Below, in pieces: positions 1 to 9,019 of a stretch of 48,571 nucleotides of DNA; position 1 is the stretch's first letter; every line of letters starts with the position of its first letter. Source of the DNA: Calderihabitans maritimus (lineage in GTDB: Bacteria > Bacillota > KKC1 > Calderihabitantales > Calderihabitantaceae); the NCBI RefSeq assembly GCF_002207765.1, contig NZ_BDGJ01000003.1, forward strand, positions 1 to 48,571, in the 5' to 3' direction. The translations under genes and the position numbers were made by a program. The notes below the pieces were generated by a model. That model did no database searches. It worked only from the letters and a program-made list of their open reading frames with translations, and was not told where the DNA came from.

Positions 1-851
1 CTGGAACGAATTTCCTGGGCCTGACGAAAGATGCCGGTCAAGGTATCTTTATCTCCGGCCGCCATAACCGCCTCAAATTGATCCAACCAATGCCGGAAAT
101 GCCTGATCATCTTTATTATTTTTTCCGCATTGGCCAGGCAAATATCCCGCCACAATTCCGGGTTGCTCCCGGCAATACGGGTTGTGTCCCGGAAACCGCC
201 GGCGGCCAGGGTAAGAATATCCGGATATTCGTCCGCCAGCCCTCCCACCGTGTTTACCAGCGCGGCGGCAATCACATGGGGAAGGTGACTGACGGCAGCT
301 ACAATGAGGTCGTGTTCCTCGGGAGAAACCGTTTTAACCCGGGCACCGGTTTTTTCGATTAAAGCCGTCACAATTTCCAATGCCTGCCGATCGGTACGTT
401 CCGTCGGCGTAAGAAGGTAAACGGCATTTTCAAAAAGATAACGATCGGCAGCTTCAATTCCCGCCCGTTCTGAGCCCGCCATGGGATGACCGCCTACATA
501 GTGGATTTGCGGATAAAACAGTTCTTCTAAATTTTTTACAATGTCCACTTTAGTACTGCCTACATCAGTAACTATACTGCCGGGAGCGAGAAAAGGTTTT
601 ATCTCCCGGGCCACAGGCACAATCTGCCCGAGGGGAACGGCCAAAATGACCAGGTCAGCCCCCCGTACGCCCTGCTCCAGGTCCTGGGTTCCATGGTGAA
701 TGGATTGGGTGGCCAAACCCAGTTCCAGGCTGTTCCGGTCCCGGTCAATGCCTACCACTTGTTCTACCACATTTCCCTGCGTAAATGCCATGCCCAGAGA
801 GCCGCCGATTAGGCCCAACCCTACTATGGCGACTTTTTCAACTCGTTTCAT
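1..851 (-). CDS. tyrA: Prephenate dehydrogenase (3' end outside window)
   Basis: Oxidative decarboxylation of prephenate to 4-hydroxyphenylpyruvate with NAD, the tyrosine branch. The reading frame runs open from the ATG at 849-851 to the window edge (about 283 codons). It begins [20 protein letters not shown], a Rossmann NAD-binding glycine motif, and later has GGHPMAGSE and AVSHLPH, both typical of TyrA. The start overlaps the pheA stop by 4 nt (ATGA), so the two are translationally coupled and in one operon with aroF. The C-terminus, including any ACT domain, lies outside the window. The assignment is secure; only the end is unseen. Confidence 0.95.
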   Translation of the reverse strand, partial: MKRVEKVAIVGLGLIGGSLGMAFTQGNVVEQVVGIDRDRNSLELGLATQSIHHGTQDLEQGVRGADLVILAVPLGQIVPVAREIKPFLAPGSIVTDVGSTKVDIVKNLEELFYPQIHYVGGHPMAGSERAGIEAADRYLFENAVYLLTPTERTDRQALEIVTALIEKTGARVKTVSPEEHDLIVAAVSHLPHVIAAALVNTVGGLADEYPDILTLAAGGFRDTTRIAGSNPELWRDICLANAEKIIKMIRHFRHWLDQFEAVMAAGDKDTLTGIFRQAQEIRS

Positions 852-1684
852 TTTTGTTCCCCCATGTCCCTGGGATATGAACCGAGAATCCTCAGTAAAG
901 CCGTTTTCCGCCGCAGTCTGTCTAACACCCGGCTGAGCTTGGGGTCGGTAGCATGGCCTTCACAGTCCAGAAAAAAGAGGTACTCGCCCAGTTCCTTTTT
1001 AGTCGGCCGAGACTCTATCTTAGTCAGATTGATCTCCTCAGCGGCGAACTCCTCCAAGACCCGATAAAGCCCTCCCGGTCGGTCCTGAGGCAGGGCCAGT
1101 ACCATGGAAGTTTTATCTTTTCCGGTAGGTTTTACCGGACCTCTCCCGACGGTTATAAAGCGCGTCTTATTTCCCCGGTAATCTTCTATGTTTTCGGCCA
1201 GCACTTGAAGCCCGTACAGTTCGGCGGCAAAACGAGAGCTGATGGCAGCCCAGCTATCCGGTCCCGAAGCTACTATGCGGGCAGCTTCTGCCGTACTCGC
1301 CGCCGTCCTGAGACTTACCCCCTGAAAATTTTGCCGAAGGAAGCCACGGCACTGGGCTAAAGCCTGGGGATGAGAATAAATAGCCTGGACTCGTTTCCAG
1401 TCCGTCTGTTTGCCTATCAAATGGTGGTGAACCTCTAATATTACCTCGCCTATAATGCTCAGACTTTTTTCCTCGACCAGCATATCCAGGGTGACATTAA
1501 CCGTCCCTTCAATGGAATTTTCTACCGGAACTACCGCTGCATCCAATCTTTTCTCCGCTACTCCCAAAATAACTTCCGGTATGCTTTCATAAGATACTAA
1601 TTCCCACCCAGCTTTGTCGGCAATCCAGCGCTGAGCAGCCTGCTGGGAAAAAGTTCCCTGCGGTCCCAGGTATCCCAGTTTCAT
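848..1684 (-). CDS. pheA: Prephenate dehydratase with C-terminal ACT domain
   Basis: Converts prephenate to phenylpyruvate, the phenylalanine branch. It is 278 aa, the usual size of a monofunctional enzyme without a chorismate mutase domain. The N-terminus reads [17 protein letters not shown], the family signature. The catalytic domain spans about residues 1-180, with the [10 protein letters not shown] motif near residue 55. A C-terminal ACT domain (about 190-275) carries the ESRP phenylalanine-binding motif, so feedback inhibition by phenylalanine is expected. It overlaps aroF and tyrA by 4 nt at each end. A separate chorismate mutase (aroH) at 18.6-19.0 kb would supply prephenate. Confidence 0.96.
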   Translation of the reverse strand: MKLGYLGPQGTFSQQAAQRWIADKAGWELVSYESIPEVILGVAEKRLDAAVVPVENSIEGTVNVTLDMLVEEKSLSIIGEVILEVHHHLIGKQTDWKRVQAIYSHPQALAQCRGFLRQNFQGVSLRTAASTAEAARIVASGPDSWAAISSRFAAELYGLQVLAENIEDYRGNKTRFITVGRGPVKPTGKDKTSMVLALPQDRPGGLYRVLEEFAAEEINLTKIESRPTKKELGEYLFFLDCEGHATDPKLSRVLDRLRRKTALLRILGSYPRDMGEQK

Positions 1685-2709
1685 GACCGGTCACCGGCAA
1701 TTCTCCGGCCCAGAACCCGGGCTACTCCTGTTAGTTGCTCCATCATTTGGCCGAAGTCTTCCGGCGTCAAAGATTGCGGTCCGTCCGACAAGGCTTCGCT
1801 GGGATTGGGATGTACTTCCACCAAAAGCCCGTCGGCACCGGCCGCTACTGCTGCGCGGGCCATAGGAGCTACCAGCTGCCGTTTTCCTGTACCGTGACTG
1901 GGATCAACTACTACCGGCAGGTGAGACATCTGCTTAACCAGGGGAACGGAACTCAAGTCTAGAGTGTTACGGGTAGCGGTCTCAAAGGTCCGGATCCCCC
2001 TCTCACATAAAATTACATCATAGTTTCCCTCGGACATAATATATTCCGCCGCCAGGATCCATTCCTGTACGGTAGCGGAAGGCCCTCTCTTGAGAAGGAC
2101 CGGTTTCCTGATTTTTCCTAATGCTTTCAAAAGAAAGAAATTCTGCATATTGCGGGCGCCTACCTGAAGCACATCGGCATATTCAGCCACCAAGGGAATG
2201 GTTTCCGGATCCATAACTTCGGTCACGATGGCCAGTCCCGTCTTTTCCCGGGCTTCCGCCAAAAGCTTAAGGCCTTCTTCTCCCAGGCCCTGGAATGAAT
2301 AGGGAGAAGTTCTCGGCTTGAACGCACCTCCCCGGAGAAGGGTAGCGCCGCATTCCTTAACCTTGTAGGCCGTCTCTAGGAGTTGATCCCTGTTCTCCAC
2401 CGCACAGGGCCCGGCTATAACCTGGATTTCCTCTCCGCCGATCTTGATGTCTCCTATCTGAATTACCGTATCCTCCGGTTTAAATTCCCTCCCGGCCAGT
2501 TTAAAGGGCTGAAGAATAGGAACTACCTTTTCCACTCCCGGCATCGCTTCCAGAGCACCATTCTCCAGACGGGTTTTATCTCCTATAGCTCCAATAATGG
2601 TTCGAGCCACCCCCTGAGATAGGTGTACCTTGAATCCTTTATCTTTTAACCGTTCAATCACTTTGTCAATATGTTCTTTCTTGGCATCATGCCTCATAAC
2701 CACAATCAT
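1681..2709 (-). CDS. aroF: 3-deoxy-7-phosphoheptulonate (DAHP) synthase
   Basis: Condenses phosphoenolpyruvate and erythrose-4-phosphate, the first step of aromatic biosynthesis. I chose the ATG at 2707-2709 ([11 protein letters not shown]) because GGGGGGATAAGGG lies just upstream. A longer frame from 2760 exists but adds 17 residues not typical of the family. An N-terminal ferredoxin-like regulatory domain (about residues 1-80) precedes the barrel, with motifs such as [16 protein letters not shown] and DPSHGTGKR. This is the Thermotoga/Bacillus-type enzyme with a built-in regulatory domain. It heads aroF-pheA-tyrA and sits behind a leader with a repeat array and an intrinsic terminator, so transcription attenuation is likely. 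Confidence 0.96.
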   Translation of the reverse strand: MIVVMRHDAKKEHIDKVIERLKDKGFKVHLSQGVARTIIGAIGDKTRLENGALEAMPGVEKVVPILQPFKLAGREFKPEDTVIQIGDIKIGGEEIQVIAGPCAVENRDQLLETAYKVKECGATLLRGGAFKPRTSPYSFQGLGEEGLKLLAEAREKTGLAIVTEVMDPETIPLVAEYADVLQVGARNMQNFFLLKALGKIRKPVLLKRGPSATVQEWILAAEYIMSEGNYDVILCERGIRTFETATRNTLDLSSVPLVKQMSHLPVVVDPSHGTGKRQLVAPMARAAVAAGADGLLVEVHPNPSEALSDGPQSLTPEDFGQMMEQLTGVARVLGRRIAGDRS

Positions 2710-2823
2710 TCCCTTATCCCCCCTGATAAATATTCTGGTCAGTCGTATTTCGACCAACATCCGAACATTCCCGCCTACCGTCCGCTTTCATCTCCCTTCT
2801 TTACAGGCAGCGGGTAGGGGAGG

Positions 2824-2854
2824 AAAAAAACAAAAAACACTCCGGCCAGGAGTG
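2824..2854 (-). terminator. Attenuator hairpin in the aroF leader
   Basis: On the minus strand a CACTCC/GGAGTG stem with a 5-nt loop is followed at once by TTTTTTGTTTTTTT, a clear intrinsic terminator. It lies about 115 nt upstream of the aroF start and downstream of the predicted promoter, so it would stop transcription before aroF unless prevented. Confidence 0.8.
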
Positions 2855-2879
2855 ATGACTGCTCTTCCCTGAGCTTCCC

Positions 2880-2940
2880 CTCCTACCGTTCTGCCGTCCT
2901 ACTAGGTAATTTTTTGTTTAACGTCTACCGTTCTACCGTC
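2880..2940 (-). promoter_or_regulatory. NAG/ACGG octamer repeats in the aroF leader
   Basis: The minus strand shows GACGGTAGAACGGTAGACG (2922-2940) and GGACGGCAGAACGGTAGGAG (within 2880-2904). UAG/CAG triplets recur every 8 nt, separated by five-base GACGG/AACGG spacers. The same pattern occurs in the hutP-aroH leader near 19472-19494. This could be a binding site for a HutP-like RNA-binding protein; the function is inferred. Confidence 0.5.
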
Positions 2941-2971
2941 CCCCAGCTTGAAATGAAGGGGTATTAAAGTC

Positions 2972-3000
2972 ATCATACCATAGCCGTGCGGAGATTACAA
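2972..3000 (-). promoter_or_regulatory. Probable promoter of aroF-pheA-tyrA
   Basis: Minus strand TTGTAA (2995-3000), a 17-nt spacer and TATGAT (2972-2977) fit a sigma-A promoter. It lies upstream of the repeat array and attenuator, leaving a leader of about 260 nt before aroF. Confidence 0.55.
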
Positions 3001-3093
3001 TAGGGTCTCAAGGGACTGCGTTTTGCGAAGCGCTTCGCTCGCGGCCAAGCGGGGTTAGCATGACGGTTTGCCCATTGAGTTAGATCTGTTGCA

Positions 3094-3504
3094 TCAACTA
3101 ACATGGTTGCCTAACACCTCCGCCGGCGTTTTCCTTCCCCGTTCTGTACGGTCAAAGTCGCTATCAAAGCTTACAATGGTAAGGTTGTATTTTTCGGCAG
3201 TTACATACTGGTAAGCATCGTCGAAATCCATGTTAAATTGTTCTATTACGCGAACGAGGTGTTGGGTATCTTCAGGCTCAAGGTGAATCAGGACAACTGC
3301 TCCGTCCATAAAAGCATCCCGGACAAAACGCAACAGTGCCTCTACCCGGTTCAGTCTGCTCAACACCACCCCGATAGAATGAAAGGCAAAATCTGTGATG
3401 AAGAGACGCTCCGATGGCATGTGGTCGAGAAAGGCTCTGACCTCTTCGGATCTTGCCTGGTCCAAAAGCCGCTCCAGCCATACGTTGGTGTCTACCAGGT
3501 ACAT
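3094..3504 (-). CDS. PIN-domain ribonuclease toxin (VapC-like)
   Basis: A 136-aa PIN-domain protein, the size of VapC toxins. It opens MYLVDTNVWLERLL, giving the first acidic residue D5 and E11. Further conserved acids lie in NMDFDDAYQY (D93-D96) and SFDSDFDRT (D114-D118), the usual Mg-binding quartet of PIN nucleases. It starts 3 nt after the stop of the probable antitoxin gene at 3508-3714, the standard vapBC order. VapC proteins cut tRNA or rRNA when free of antitoxin; the target here is unknown. The pair is wedged between the aroF leader and trpA. No inactivating change is visible. Confidence 0.85.
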   Translation of the reverse strand: MYLVDTNVWLERLLDQARSEEVRAFLDHMPSERLFITDFAFHSIGVVLSRLNRVEALLRFVRDAFMDGAVVLIHLEPEDTQHLVRVIEQFNMDFDDAYQYVTAEKYNLTIVSFDSDFDRTERGRKTPAEVLGNHVS

Positions 3505-3507
3505 GGG

Positions 3508-3714
3508 TCAGTCACCTCGCCATTCCAATGCTTTTTTCTGGAGTTCCAGCGATGTATATTGGTCACGATAATCCCGCAGCGCGCCCGCCCAATCCTGGCG
3601 CAGTTTTCTCCCAGGTTTCTGTGCCCGCCTCTCCAGCAGGAATTGCACAAAGTCCTTGACTTCCTGCTGAAGCTCAGGGGGCAACTCCTTAATCATCTCT
3701 TCCAGGGTCTTCAT
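3508..3714 (-). CDS. Antitoxin of the VapBC pair, DUF2281-like
   Basis: A 68-aa protein beginning MKTLEEMIKELPPELQQEVKDFVQFLLERR, paraphrased here as a helix rich in E and L residues. This matches the DUF2281-type N-terminus (LPxELQxEVxDFVxFLL) often found next to PIN toxins. The basic middle (KPGRKLRQDW) and C-terminus would wrap the toxin. It lies 3 nt upstream of the toxin gene, so the two are co-translated and the antitoxin probably represses its own promoter. It has no AbrB or ribbon-helix-helix motif that I can identify with confidence. Confidence 0.78.
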   Translation of the reverse strand: MKTLEEMIKELPPELQQEVKDFVQFLLERRAQKPGRKLRQDWAGALRDYRDQYTSLELQKKALEWRGD

Positions 3715-3718
3715 GCCT

Positions 3719-3883
3719 TCACCTCCTGTCGAAATCTAACGCCACCATCCATACCGCCTCATGCCGTCGGAAATCAATCACCTTTACGGCAATCCGCTGG
3801 TGCTCACCCGGTTTTGAAGGGGAATGAAACAGAAAATAACTGTGAGCCCAAACATGACAACCTTTGTTCAACCGGTACTTCAT
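3719..3883 (-). CDS. Small hypothetical protein upstream of vapBC
   Basis: A 54-aa frame starting at the ATG at 3881-3883 (MKYRLNKGCHVWAHSYFLF), ending 4 nt before the antitoxin start in the same direction. The frame can be extended upstream to a TTG at 3937, but a TATAAT (3890-3895) lies in that extension. I do not recognise the family. If the TATAAT is a real -10 box, transcription would start close to the ATG, giving an almost leaderless message, or the ORF is only the vapBC leader. Composition (basic, aromatic-rich) resembles a small toxin-associated protein but that is not proof. Confidence 0.35.
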   Translation of the reverse strand: MKYRLNKGCHVWAHSYFLFHSPSKPGEHQRIAVKVIDFRRHEAVWMVALDFDRR

Positions 3884-3987
3884 GGTCTTATTATACCAGG
3901 AAACCGAAGCGGAACCATAGCTCAGGGGTACCTCCAAATTTCATGGCTGATTTTTATTCCTAAAAGTTCTTCCAGGAGTCTAGTCCA

Positions 3988-4791
3988 CTAACCTACTAGG
4001 GCCTGTTTTAAGTGGGCGGTGAAAGTTTTGACCCGCCGGAGCATTTCTACGCGACTACCAGCATATTCTTCGATGATTTTGACCACGGCACTCCCCACTA
4101 TCACCGCCTCGGCATGGCAAGCAACGTGCCTCGCCTGCTCCGCCGAGGAGATACCGAAACCTACCGCTACCGGCAGAGAAGTGTACTGGCGCACCATCCG
4201 GGTAAGCTGCTCCAGACCCGGCGGAAGTTGGCGACGCATACCGGTTACTCCGGTAAGGGAAACGCAATATATAAAGCCGTCCGCCTGTTCGACAATCTTC
4301 TTAACCCGTTCAGGGTAAGTAGTGGGAGCCACCAGGGGAATATAGGCCAGGCCGGCCCTGCGTGCCGGTTGATAAAGCTCGGCCCCTTCGTCTACCGGCA
4401 GGTCGGGGACAATCACCCCGTCTGCGCCGGCATTGGAAGCGTCCCGGACAAAGGCTTCCACCCCGTATTTCAATATGGGGTTGAAATATCCCATTAACAC
4501 CAAGGGGATCTGACTGCAACGGCGAATATCTTCCACCAGATGAAGTATCTTAACCACACTCGTACCTGAATTCAATGCCCGTTGGGAGGCCCGCTGGATG
4601 ACCGGTCCGTCGGCCAGTGGGTCGGAAAAGGGAATGCCCAGTTCTACAATGTCGGTTCCGCCTTCCTCCAGGGCCAACACCAGTTCCGCGGTAGTCTCCA
4701 GGTCCGGGTCGCCGGAACATATGTAAGTAATCAGGCCTTTGGCCCCTTCGGCCTGCAGTTGGGAAAACTTCTGCCGGATTCTAGCGGACAT
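3988..4791 (-). CDS. trpA: Tryptophan synthase alpha subunit
   Basis: Cleaves indole-3-glycerol phosphate to indole and glyceraldehyde-3-phosphate; indole is channelled to TrpB. I start at the ATG at 4789-4791 ([13 protein letters not shown]), 8 nt after GGGGGGAGG, rather than the GTG at 4800. The catalytic glutamate lies in [15 protein letters not shown] and the catalytic aspartate in [16 protein letters not shown] and VAVGFGIS are phosphate-binding segments. The length (267 aa) is normal. It overlaps trpB by 11 nt and is the last gene of the trp operon. No strong terminator is evident after it. Confidence 0.97.
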   Translation of the reverse strand: MSARIRQKFSQLQAEGAKGLITYICSGDPDLETTAELVLALEEGGTDIVELGIPFSDPLADGPVIQRASQRALNSGTSVVKILHLVEDIRRCSQIPLVLMGYFNPILKYGVEAFVRDASNAGADGVIVPDLPVDEGAELYQPARRAGLAYIPLVAPTTYPERVKKIVEQADGFIYCVSLTGVTGMRRQLPPGLEQLTRMVRQYTSLPVAVGFGISSAEQARHVACHAEAVIVGSAVVKIIEEYAGSRVEMLRRVKTFTAHLKQALVG

Positions 4792-5989
4792 TTCCTTCAC
4801 CTCCCCCCAGTTGCATAACGGTAGCCAGGTCTTTATCTCCCCTGCCGGACAGGTTAACGACTACTATATCCTCGGGGGAAAGTTCAGGCGCCTTTTTCAC
4901 GACCCAGGCCAGGGCATGGGCGCTCTCCAGAGCCGGAAGAATACCTTCCGTCCGGGTTAAAAGGTGGAAGGCTTCCAGAGCCTCCTCATCGGTTACAGCG
5001 ACGTAATCTACCCTTCCTGTTTCTTTCAGGTAACTGTGTTCCGGTCCCACCCCCGGGTAGTCCAGCCCGGCGGATACGGAGTGGGCGTTAAGGATCTGCC
5101 CGTCTTCGTTCTGCAGGACATAGGTATAAGAACCGTGAAGAACACCGGGGGACCCAGCCGTAAGAGTGGCGGCATGCCGTCCGCTTTCCAGACCTTCCCC
5201 GGCCGCTTCTACTCCCACCAGCTTTACTTCTCGGTCTTCGAGAAAGGAATTGAAGATGCCGATGGCGTTGCTACCGCCCCCTACGCAGGCCACTACGTAA
5301 TCAGGCAATCTTCTCTCCAGTTCCCAAAGCTGTTTTTTTGTTTCCTCTCCAATAATGGACTGGAAATCTCTAACCATCATGGGGTAGGGGTGGGGACCTC
5401 CTACCGAACCCAATACATAGTAGGTGTTATTAACATTGGTCACCCAATCCCGAATGGCTTCGTTCATGGCATCTTTAAGCGTCCGGCTTCCGCTGGTTAC
5501 CGGGATGACCCGGGCTCCTAAAAGTTTCATGCGGGATACATTCACCGCCTGTCGCTCTATATCTACTTCTCCCATGTAAATGTCACATTCCAGGTTAAAG
5601 AGAGCAGCCGCCGTTGCCGTTGCCACCCCATGCTGTCCGGCTCCGGTCTCCGCAATAACCCTTTTTTTGCCCATAGTGCGGGCCAGTAGAACCTGGCCAA
5701 TGGTGTTGTTGATTTTATGGGCTCCCGTGTGGTTTAGATCTTCCCGCTTTAAATAAATTCGGGCGCCGCCCAAATGTCCGGTCAGACGCTGGGCGTAATA
5801 AAGCGGGCTGGGACGCCCTACGTAATATTTTAAATAATATCTTAATTCCCCTTTAAATTTAGGGTCATCTTTAACCTTCAGATATGCGGCCGTGAGTTCC
5901 TCTACCGCCGGCATTAAAGTTTCCGGCAGAAACCTTCCCCCGAAGCGCCCGAAATATCCTTTCTCGTCAGGTAATCCTGTCACTCTCAA
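4781..5989 (-). CDS. trpB: Tryptophan synthase beta subunit
   Basis: PLP enzyme that joins indole and serine to give tryptophan. It is 402 aa, the common TrpB1 length. The PLP lysine is in [14 protein letters not shown], the glycine-rich phosphate loop is [10 protein letters not shown], and the catalytic glutamate region is ETGAGQHG. The overlap with trpF (23 nt) and trpA (11 nt) shows tight coupling. No tryptophan-insensitive or standalone TrpB2 features are seen. Confidence 0.98.
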   Translation of the reverse strand: MRVTGLPDEKGYFGRFGGRFLPETLMPAVEELTAAYLKVKDDPKFKGELRYYLKYYVGRPSPLYYAQRLTGHLGGARIYLKREDLNHTGAHKINNTIGQVLLARTMGKKRVIAETGAGQHGVATATAAALFNLECDIYMGEVDIERQAVNVSRMKLLGARVIPVTSGSRTLKDAMNEAIRDWVTNVNNTYYVLGSVGGPHPYPMMVRDFQSIIGEETKKQLWELERRLPDYVVACVGGGSNAIGIFNSFLEDREVKLVGVEAAGEGLESGRHAATLTAGSPGVLHGSYTYVLQNEDGQILNAHSVSAGLDYPGVGPEHSYLKETGRVDYVAVTDEEALEAFHLLTRTEGILPALESAHALAWVVKKAPELSPEDIVVVNLSGRGDKDLATVMQLGGGEGNVR

Positions 5990-6599
5990 AAGCCCTCCTT
6001 ACTGCCGCCATAAACTCAGCTATTTTACGCGCATCTTTCTTCCCGTCCGTTTCCACACCACTGCTGACATCCACCGCATATGGCTTGACCCGGGCAATGG
6101 CTTCCCCCACATTATCGGGGTTGAGGCCGCCCGCCAAGATAATGGGCCTGCCCAGCTTCCGGGCTTCTGCGGCAATTTCCCAATCAAAGGTCTGCCCCGT
6201 TCCTCCCCGCTTACCGGGGACGTAAGCATCCAGTAAGTAGGCGTCAACCTGGTACCGGGACATATCTTCCAAGACTGAACGGTCCTTTACGGAAAAAGCT
6301 TTGATTACCTGCTGGCTGTAGCCCCGGCAGTATTCCGGGGATTCCTCTCCATGAAATTGAAGCACGTCCAGCCGGCAGAAAGTTGCTATTTCCTGCACTG
6401 CATAGCGTTTCTCATTGACAAAAACCCCTACCCGGGTAACAAAAGGAGGCAGGCGGCAGATGATCTCCCGGGCCTTTTCCGGATTAATATACCGCCGGCT
6501 GGGAGCAAAGACAAAACCTAAAGCATGAGCCCCCTGATCCAAAGCTACCCGGGCCTCCTCCCATTCAGTAATGCCACAAATTTTAACCCGAACGGTCAT
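5967..6599 (-). CDS. trpF: Phosphoribosylanthranilate isomerase
   Basis: Amadori rearrangement of phosphoribosylanthranilate to CdRP, the third step of the tryptophan branch. The 210-aa barrel begins [16 protein letters not shown] with the catalytic cysteine in KICGI. VQFHGxE-type sequence ([12 protein letters not shown]), [18 protein letters not shown] and [10 protein letters not shown] follow, with VDVSSGVET near the end. All are standard. It overlaps trpC by 17 nt and trpB by 23 nt. Confidence 0.97.
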   Translation of the reverse strand: MTVRVKICGITEWEEARVALDQGAHALGFVFAPSRRYINPEKAREIICRLPPFVTRVGVFVNEKRYAVQEIATFCRLDVLQFHGEESPEYCRGYSQQVIKAFSVKDRSVLEDMSRYQVDAYLLDAYVPGKRGGTGQTFDWEIAAEARKLGRPIILAGGLNPDNVGEAIARVKPYAVDVSSGVETDGKKDARKIAEFMAAVRRAFESDRIT

Positions 6600-7389
6600 G
6601 GTCCACCTCTTCTAAATTATGGCCTAGAAATTCTGCCATCTTCTTTTCTACATTTTCGCTCATCATCAAGCTTTCTCCTATCAAAAAGGCGTTAACTCCG
6701 TGATTTTTTAAAAATTCAATGTCCCGCCGCGTTCTAATGCCGCTTTCACTGACCAAAATCCTATCCGGCGGAACCAATCCAGCTAGCTCTACGGTAACCT
6801 TTAAGTCGGTCGTGAAAGTATTAAGGTCGCGGTTGTTAATGCCTATAACTCGAGCCGGAGTGTCTAATACCATTTCCAGTTCCTCCCGGGTATGTATTTC
6901 CACCAGGCAGGTTAATTGCATTTTCCGGGCCAGTTGTAACAGTTCTTCCAGCAGGTCCCTGGTCATGGCCGCAGCTATGAGAAGTATGGCATCAGCTCCA
7001 TGAGCCCTGGATTCCACCACCTGGTAAGGATCAATGATGAAGTCCTTCCGGAGGAGAGGAAGGGAAACAACCTCTTTCACCCGGGAAAGAAAGGACAAAT
7101 CTCCTTGAAAGTACTTCTGGTCGGTTAACACGGAAATCGCGGCGGCACCACCCCTTTCATATATACGAGCAATGGCTGCCGGGTCAAAGTTGGGTCGAAT
7201 AACTCCCCGCGAGGGAGAAGCTTTTTTCAGTTCGGCTATAATGCGGATGCCCGGTGCTTGTAATGCGGCTACCAGATCCCGGGTCGGAGGCAGTCCCTGG
7301 ATGCGTTCTTCCAACAAATGAAGGGGAACTTTACGCCGCCGGTTCTTTATTTCCTCTTTTTTGTCCACCAATATACGCTGTAGGATCAT
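6583..7389 (-). CDS. trpC: Indole-3-glycerol phosphate synthase
   Basis: Ring closure and decarboxylation of CdRP. It is 268 aa, monofunctional. Characteristic segments are IIAELKKASPSRGVI (catalytic lysine), VLTDQKYFQGDL, LLRKDFIIDPYQV (catalytic lysine), GINNRDLNTF and VSESGI. The start overlaps the trpD stop by 4 nt. Nothing unusual is seen. Confidence 0.98.
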   Translation of the reverse strand: MILQRILVDKKEEIKNRRRKVPLHLLEERIQGLPPTRDLVAALQAPGIRIIAELKKASPSRGVIRPNFDPAAIARIYERGGAAAISVLTDQKYFQGDLSFLSRVKEVVSLPLLRKDFIIDPYQVVESRAHGADAILLIAAAMTRDLLEELLQLARKMQLTCLVEIHTREELEMVLDTPARVIGINNRDLNTFTTDLKVTVELAGLVPPDRILVSESGIRTRRDIEFLKNHGVNAFLIGESLMMSENVEKKMAEFLGHNLEEVDHDRSG

Positions 7390-8402
7390 GCGGCACTGCT
7401 CCTGGAAAATTCGATTAGGTCAAGTAATTTCTGCCGGGCCGCCCCCGAATCGATACTTTCCGCCGCCAGAGCTATCCCCTCCCGAACCGTATCGACCAAA
7501 CCGCCTGCCATCAGTCCGAAAGCCGCGTTCAGGAGAACCACATCCCGGCAGGGACCCGGCCGTCCTTCCAATACCTGCCGGGCAATAGCCGCATTTATCT
7601 CGGCCGAACCGCCCTGGATATCTTCCAACCGGCCTCTTTCCAGTCCCACCTCTTCCGGTTCCAGGAAGAAAGTGCTGATTTCATCTCCTTCAAGCCGGGT
7701 TATTTTGCTGGGACCCGTCAGCGTAACCTCATCTAAACCGTCAGTGCCATGGACTACAAAGGCACGGCGACAACCCAAACGCTGAAGCACCTGGGCCATA
7801 ACTTCAGTCAAATCGGGATGGAAAACGCCCACTACCTGGGCCTGGGCCCCGGCAGGGTTGGTTAGAGGGCCTAGAATGTTGAACACCGTCCTTATACCGA
7901 TTTCCCGCCGCGGTTGGACAGCATATTTCATGGCACCGTGGAAGCGGGGAGCAAATAGAAAGCCAACTCCTACTTCCTTCAGGCAGCGGGCCACCTGCGA
8001 TGGCGCCATATCGATATTGACCCCCAAACTTTCCAGAACGTCAGCACTACCGCACCGGCTGGAAACTGAACGATTGCCATGCTTGGCTACCGGCAACCCC
8101 GCCCCCGCTACTACAAAAGCTGCCGTGGTGGAAATGTTGAAAGTATTCCGGCCATCTCCGCCGGTACCGCAGGTATCTACTAGGCCGGAAATATCTACCT
8201 CCACTCTTTCCGCTTTGGCCCGCATAGTCCGGGCAAAACCGGTAATTTCTTCTACCGTTTCTCCCTTAATACGCAGGGCCGTAAGGAAAGAGGCTATCTG
8301 GGAAGGAGTTGCTTTTCCCTCCATTATCCTTTCCATAGTCTCCTGAGCTTCTTCCTCGCTCAAATCAATTCCATTAACCAGCTTTTCCAAAATATCTCTC
8401 AT
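7386..8402 (-). CDS. trpD: Anthranilate phosphoribosyltransferase
   Basis: Transfers phosphoribose from PRPP to anthranilate. It is 338 aa with the PRPP-binding VDTCGTGGDGRNTFNIST motif near residue 78 and KHGNRSVSSRCGSADVLE near residue 107. The start follows a good GAGGAGG ribosome site, but that site lies inside a run of (G/U)AG triplets (8411-8451), so translation is probably subject to TRAP. Unlike its neighbours, it is separated from trpG by 38 nt, which makes room for this element. Confidence 0.97.
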   Translation of the reverse strand: MRDILEKLVNGIDLSEEEAQETMERIMEGKATPSQIASFLTALRIKGETVEEITGFARTMRAKAERVEVDISGLVDTCGTGGDGRNTFNISTTAAFVVAGAGLPVAKHGNRSVSSRCGSADVLESLGVNIDMAPSQVARCLKEVGVGFLFAPRFHGAMKYAVQPRREIGIRTVFNILGPLTNPAGAQAQVVGVFHPDLTEVMAQVLQRLGCRRAFVVHGTDGLDEVTLTGPSKITRLEGDEISTFFLEPEEVGLERGRLEDIQGGSAEINAAIARQVLEGRPGPCRDVVLLNAAFGLMAGGLVDTVREGIALAAESIDSGAARQKLLDLIEFSRSSAA

Positions 8403-8410
8403 TATTTAGC

Positions 8411-8451
8411 CTCCTCTCAACTAATCTCAACTCGGTCTAATTATTCAACTA
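8411..8451 (-). promoter_or_regulatory. TRAP-type (G/U)AG array over the trpD ribosome site
   Basis: Reading the minus strand, UAG/GAG triplets occur with their left coordinates at 8449, 8437, 8431, 8426, 8421, 8416 and 8411. Five of the spacings are exactly 5 or 6 nt. The last two triplets form the Shine-Dalgarno of trpD. Tryptophan-bound TRAP would occlude ribosome entry, as known for trpG in Bacillus subtilis. Inferred from the pattern. Confidence 0.7.
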
Positions 8452-9019
8452 ATCGCAAAAAGTTAGCGAGTAGCTCCTTCCCCCTTTCCGTCATAATGGA
8501 TTCCGGATGAAATTGAACACCTTCTACTGGAAATTCTTTATGACGGATGCCCATTATTTCACCGTCCTCCGTCTGTGCCGTAATTTCCAGACATTCAGGC
8601 AATCCTTCCCGGCTGACAACCAGTGAGTGATAGCGGGTGGCGGTAAAGGGATTGGGTATACCGGTGAAAATTCCCCGGCCGTCATGATAGATGGTGGATG
8701 TTTTGCCATGCCTCAGTTCCCGGGCAGCGGTCACTTTGCCTCCATAAACCTGGCCGATACACTGATGCCCCAGGCAGACACCTAAAATAGGCAGGTTTCT
8801 GCCAAAATGCCTTATAACCGCCAGGGATATACCGGCTTGTTCGGGTCTACCGGGACCGGGGGAAATAACTATACCGGAAGGATTTAAGTCTTCAATAGCT
8901 TCCAGGGTTAACTGGTCATTGCGGTAGGTAACTACTTCCTTCCCGAACTCCCCTAGGTATTGCACCAGGTTATAAGTGAAAGAATCATAATTATCTATCA
9001 CCAACAGCAACCGGCTCAC
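8441..9019 (-). CDS. trpG: Anthranilate synthase glutamine amidotransferase subunit
   Basis: Class I glutamine amidotransferase that supplies ammonia to TrpE. It is 192 aa, starting GTG at 9017-9019 inside the end of trpE (29-nt overlap). [14 protein letters not shown] opens the protein. The nucleophile cysteine is in [12 protein letters not shown], and the His-Glu pair in VQFHPESI. It could also serve p-aminobenzoate synthesis (PabA), as in Bacillus, because no separate pabA is in the window. Confidence 0.95.
   Translation of the reverse strand: MSRLLLVIDNYDSFTYNLVQYLGEFGKEVVTYRNDQLTLEAIEDLNPSGIVISPGPGRPEQAGISLAVIRHFGRNLPILGVCLGHQCIGQVYGGKVTAARELRHGKTSTIYHDGRGIFTGIPNPFTATRYHSLVVSREGLPECLEITAQTEDGEIMGIRHKEFPVEGVQFHPESIMTERGKELLANFLRLVE

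Noticed and set aside
3955-3990. TAG triplets at the end of trpA resembling a TRAP site
   Set aside because: Spacing is irregular and there is no downstream gene to regulate; chance is likely.
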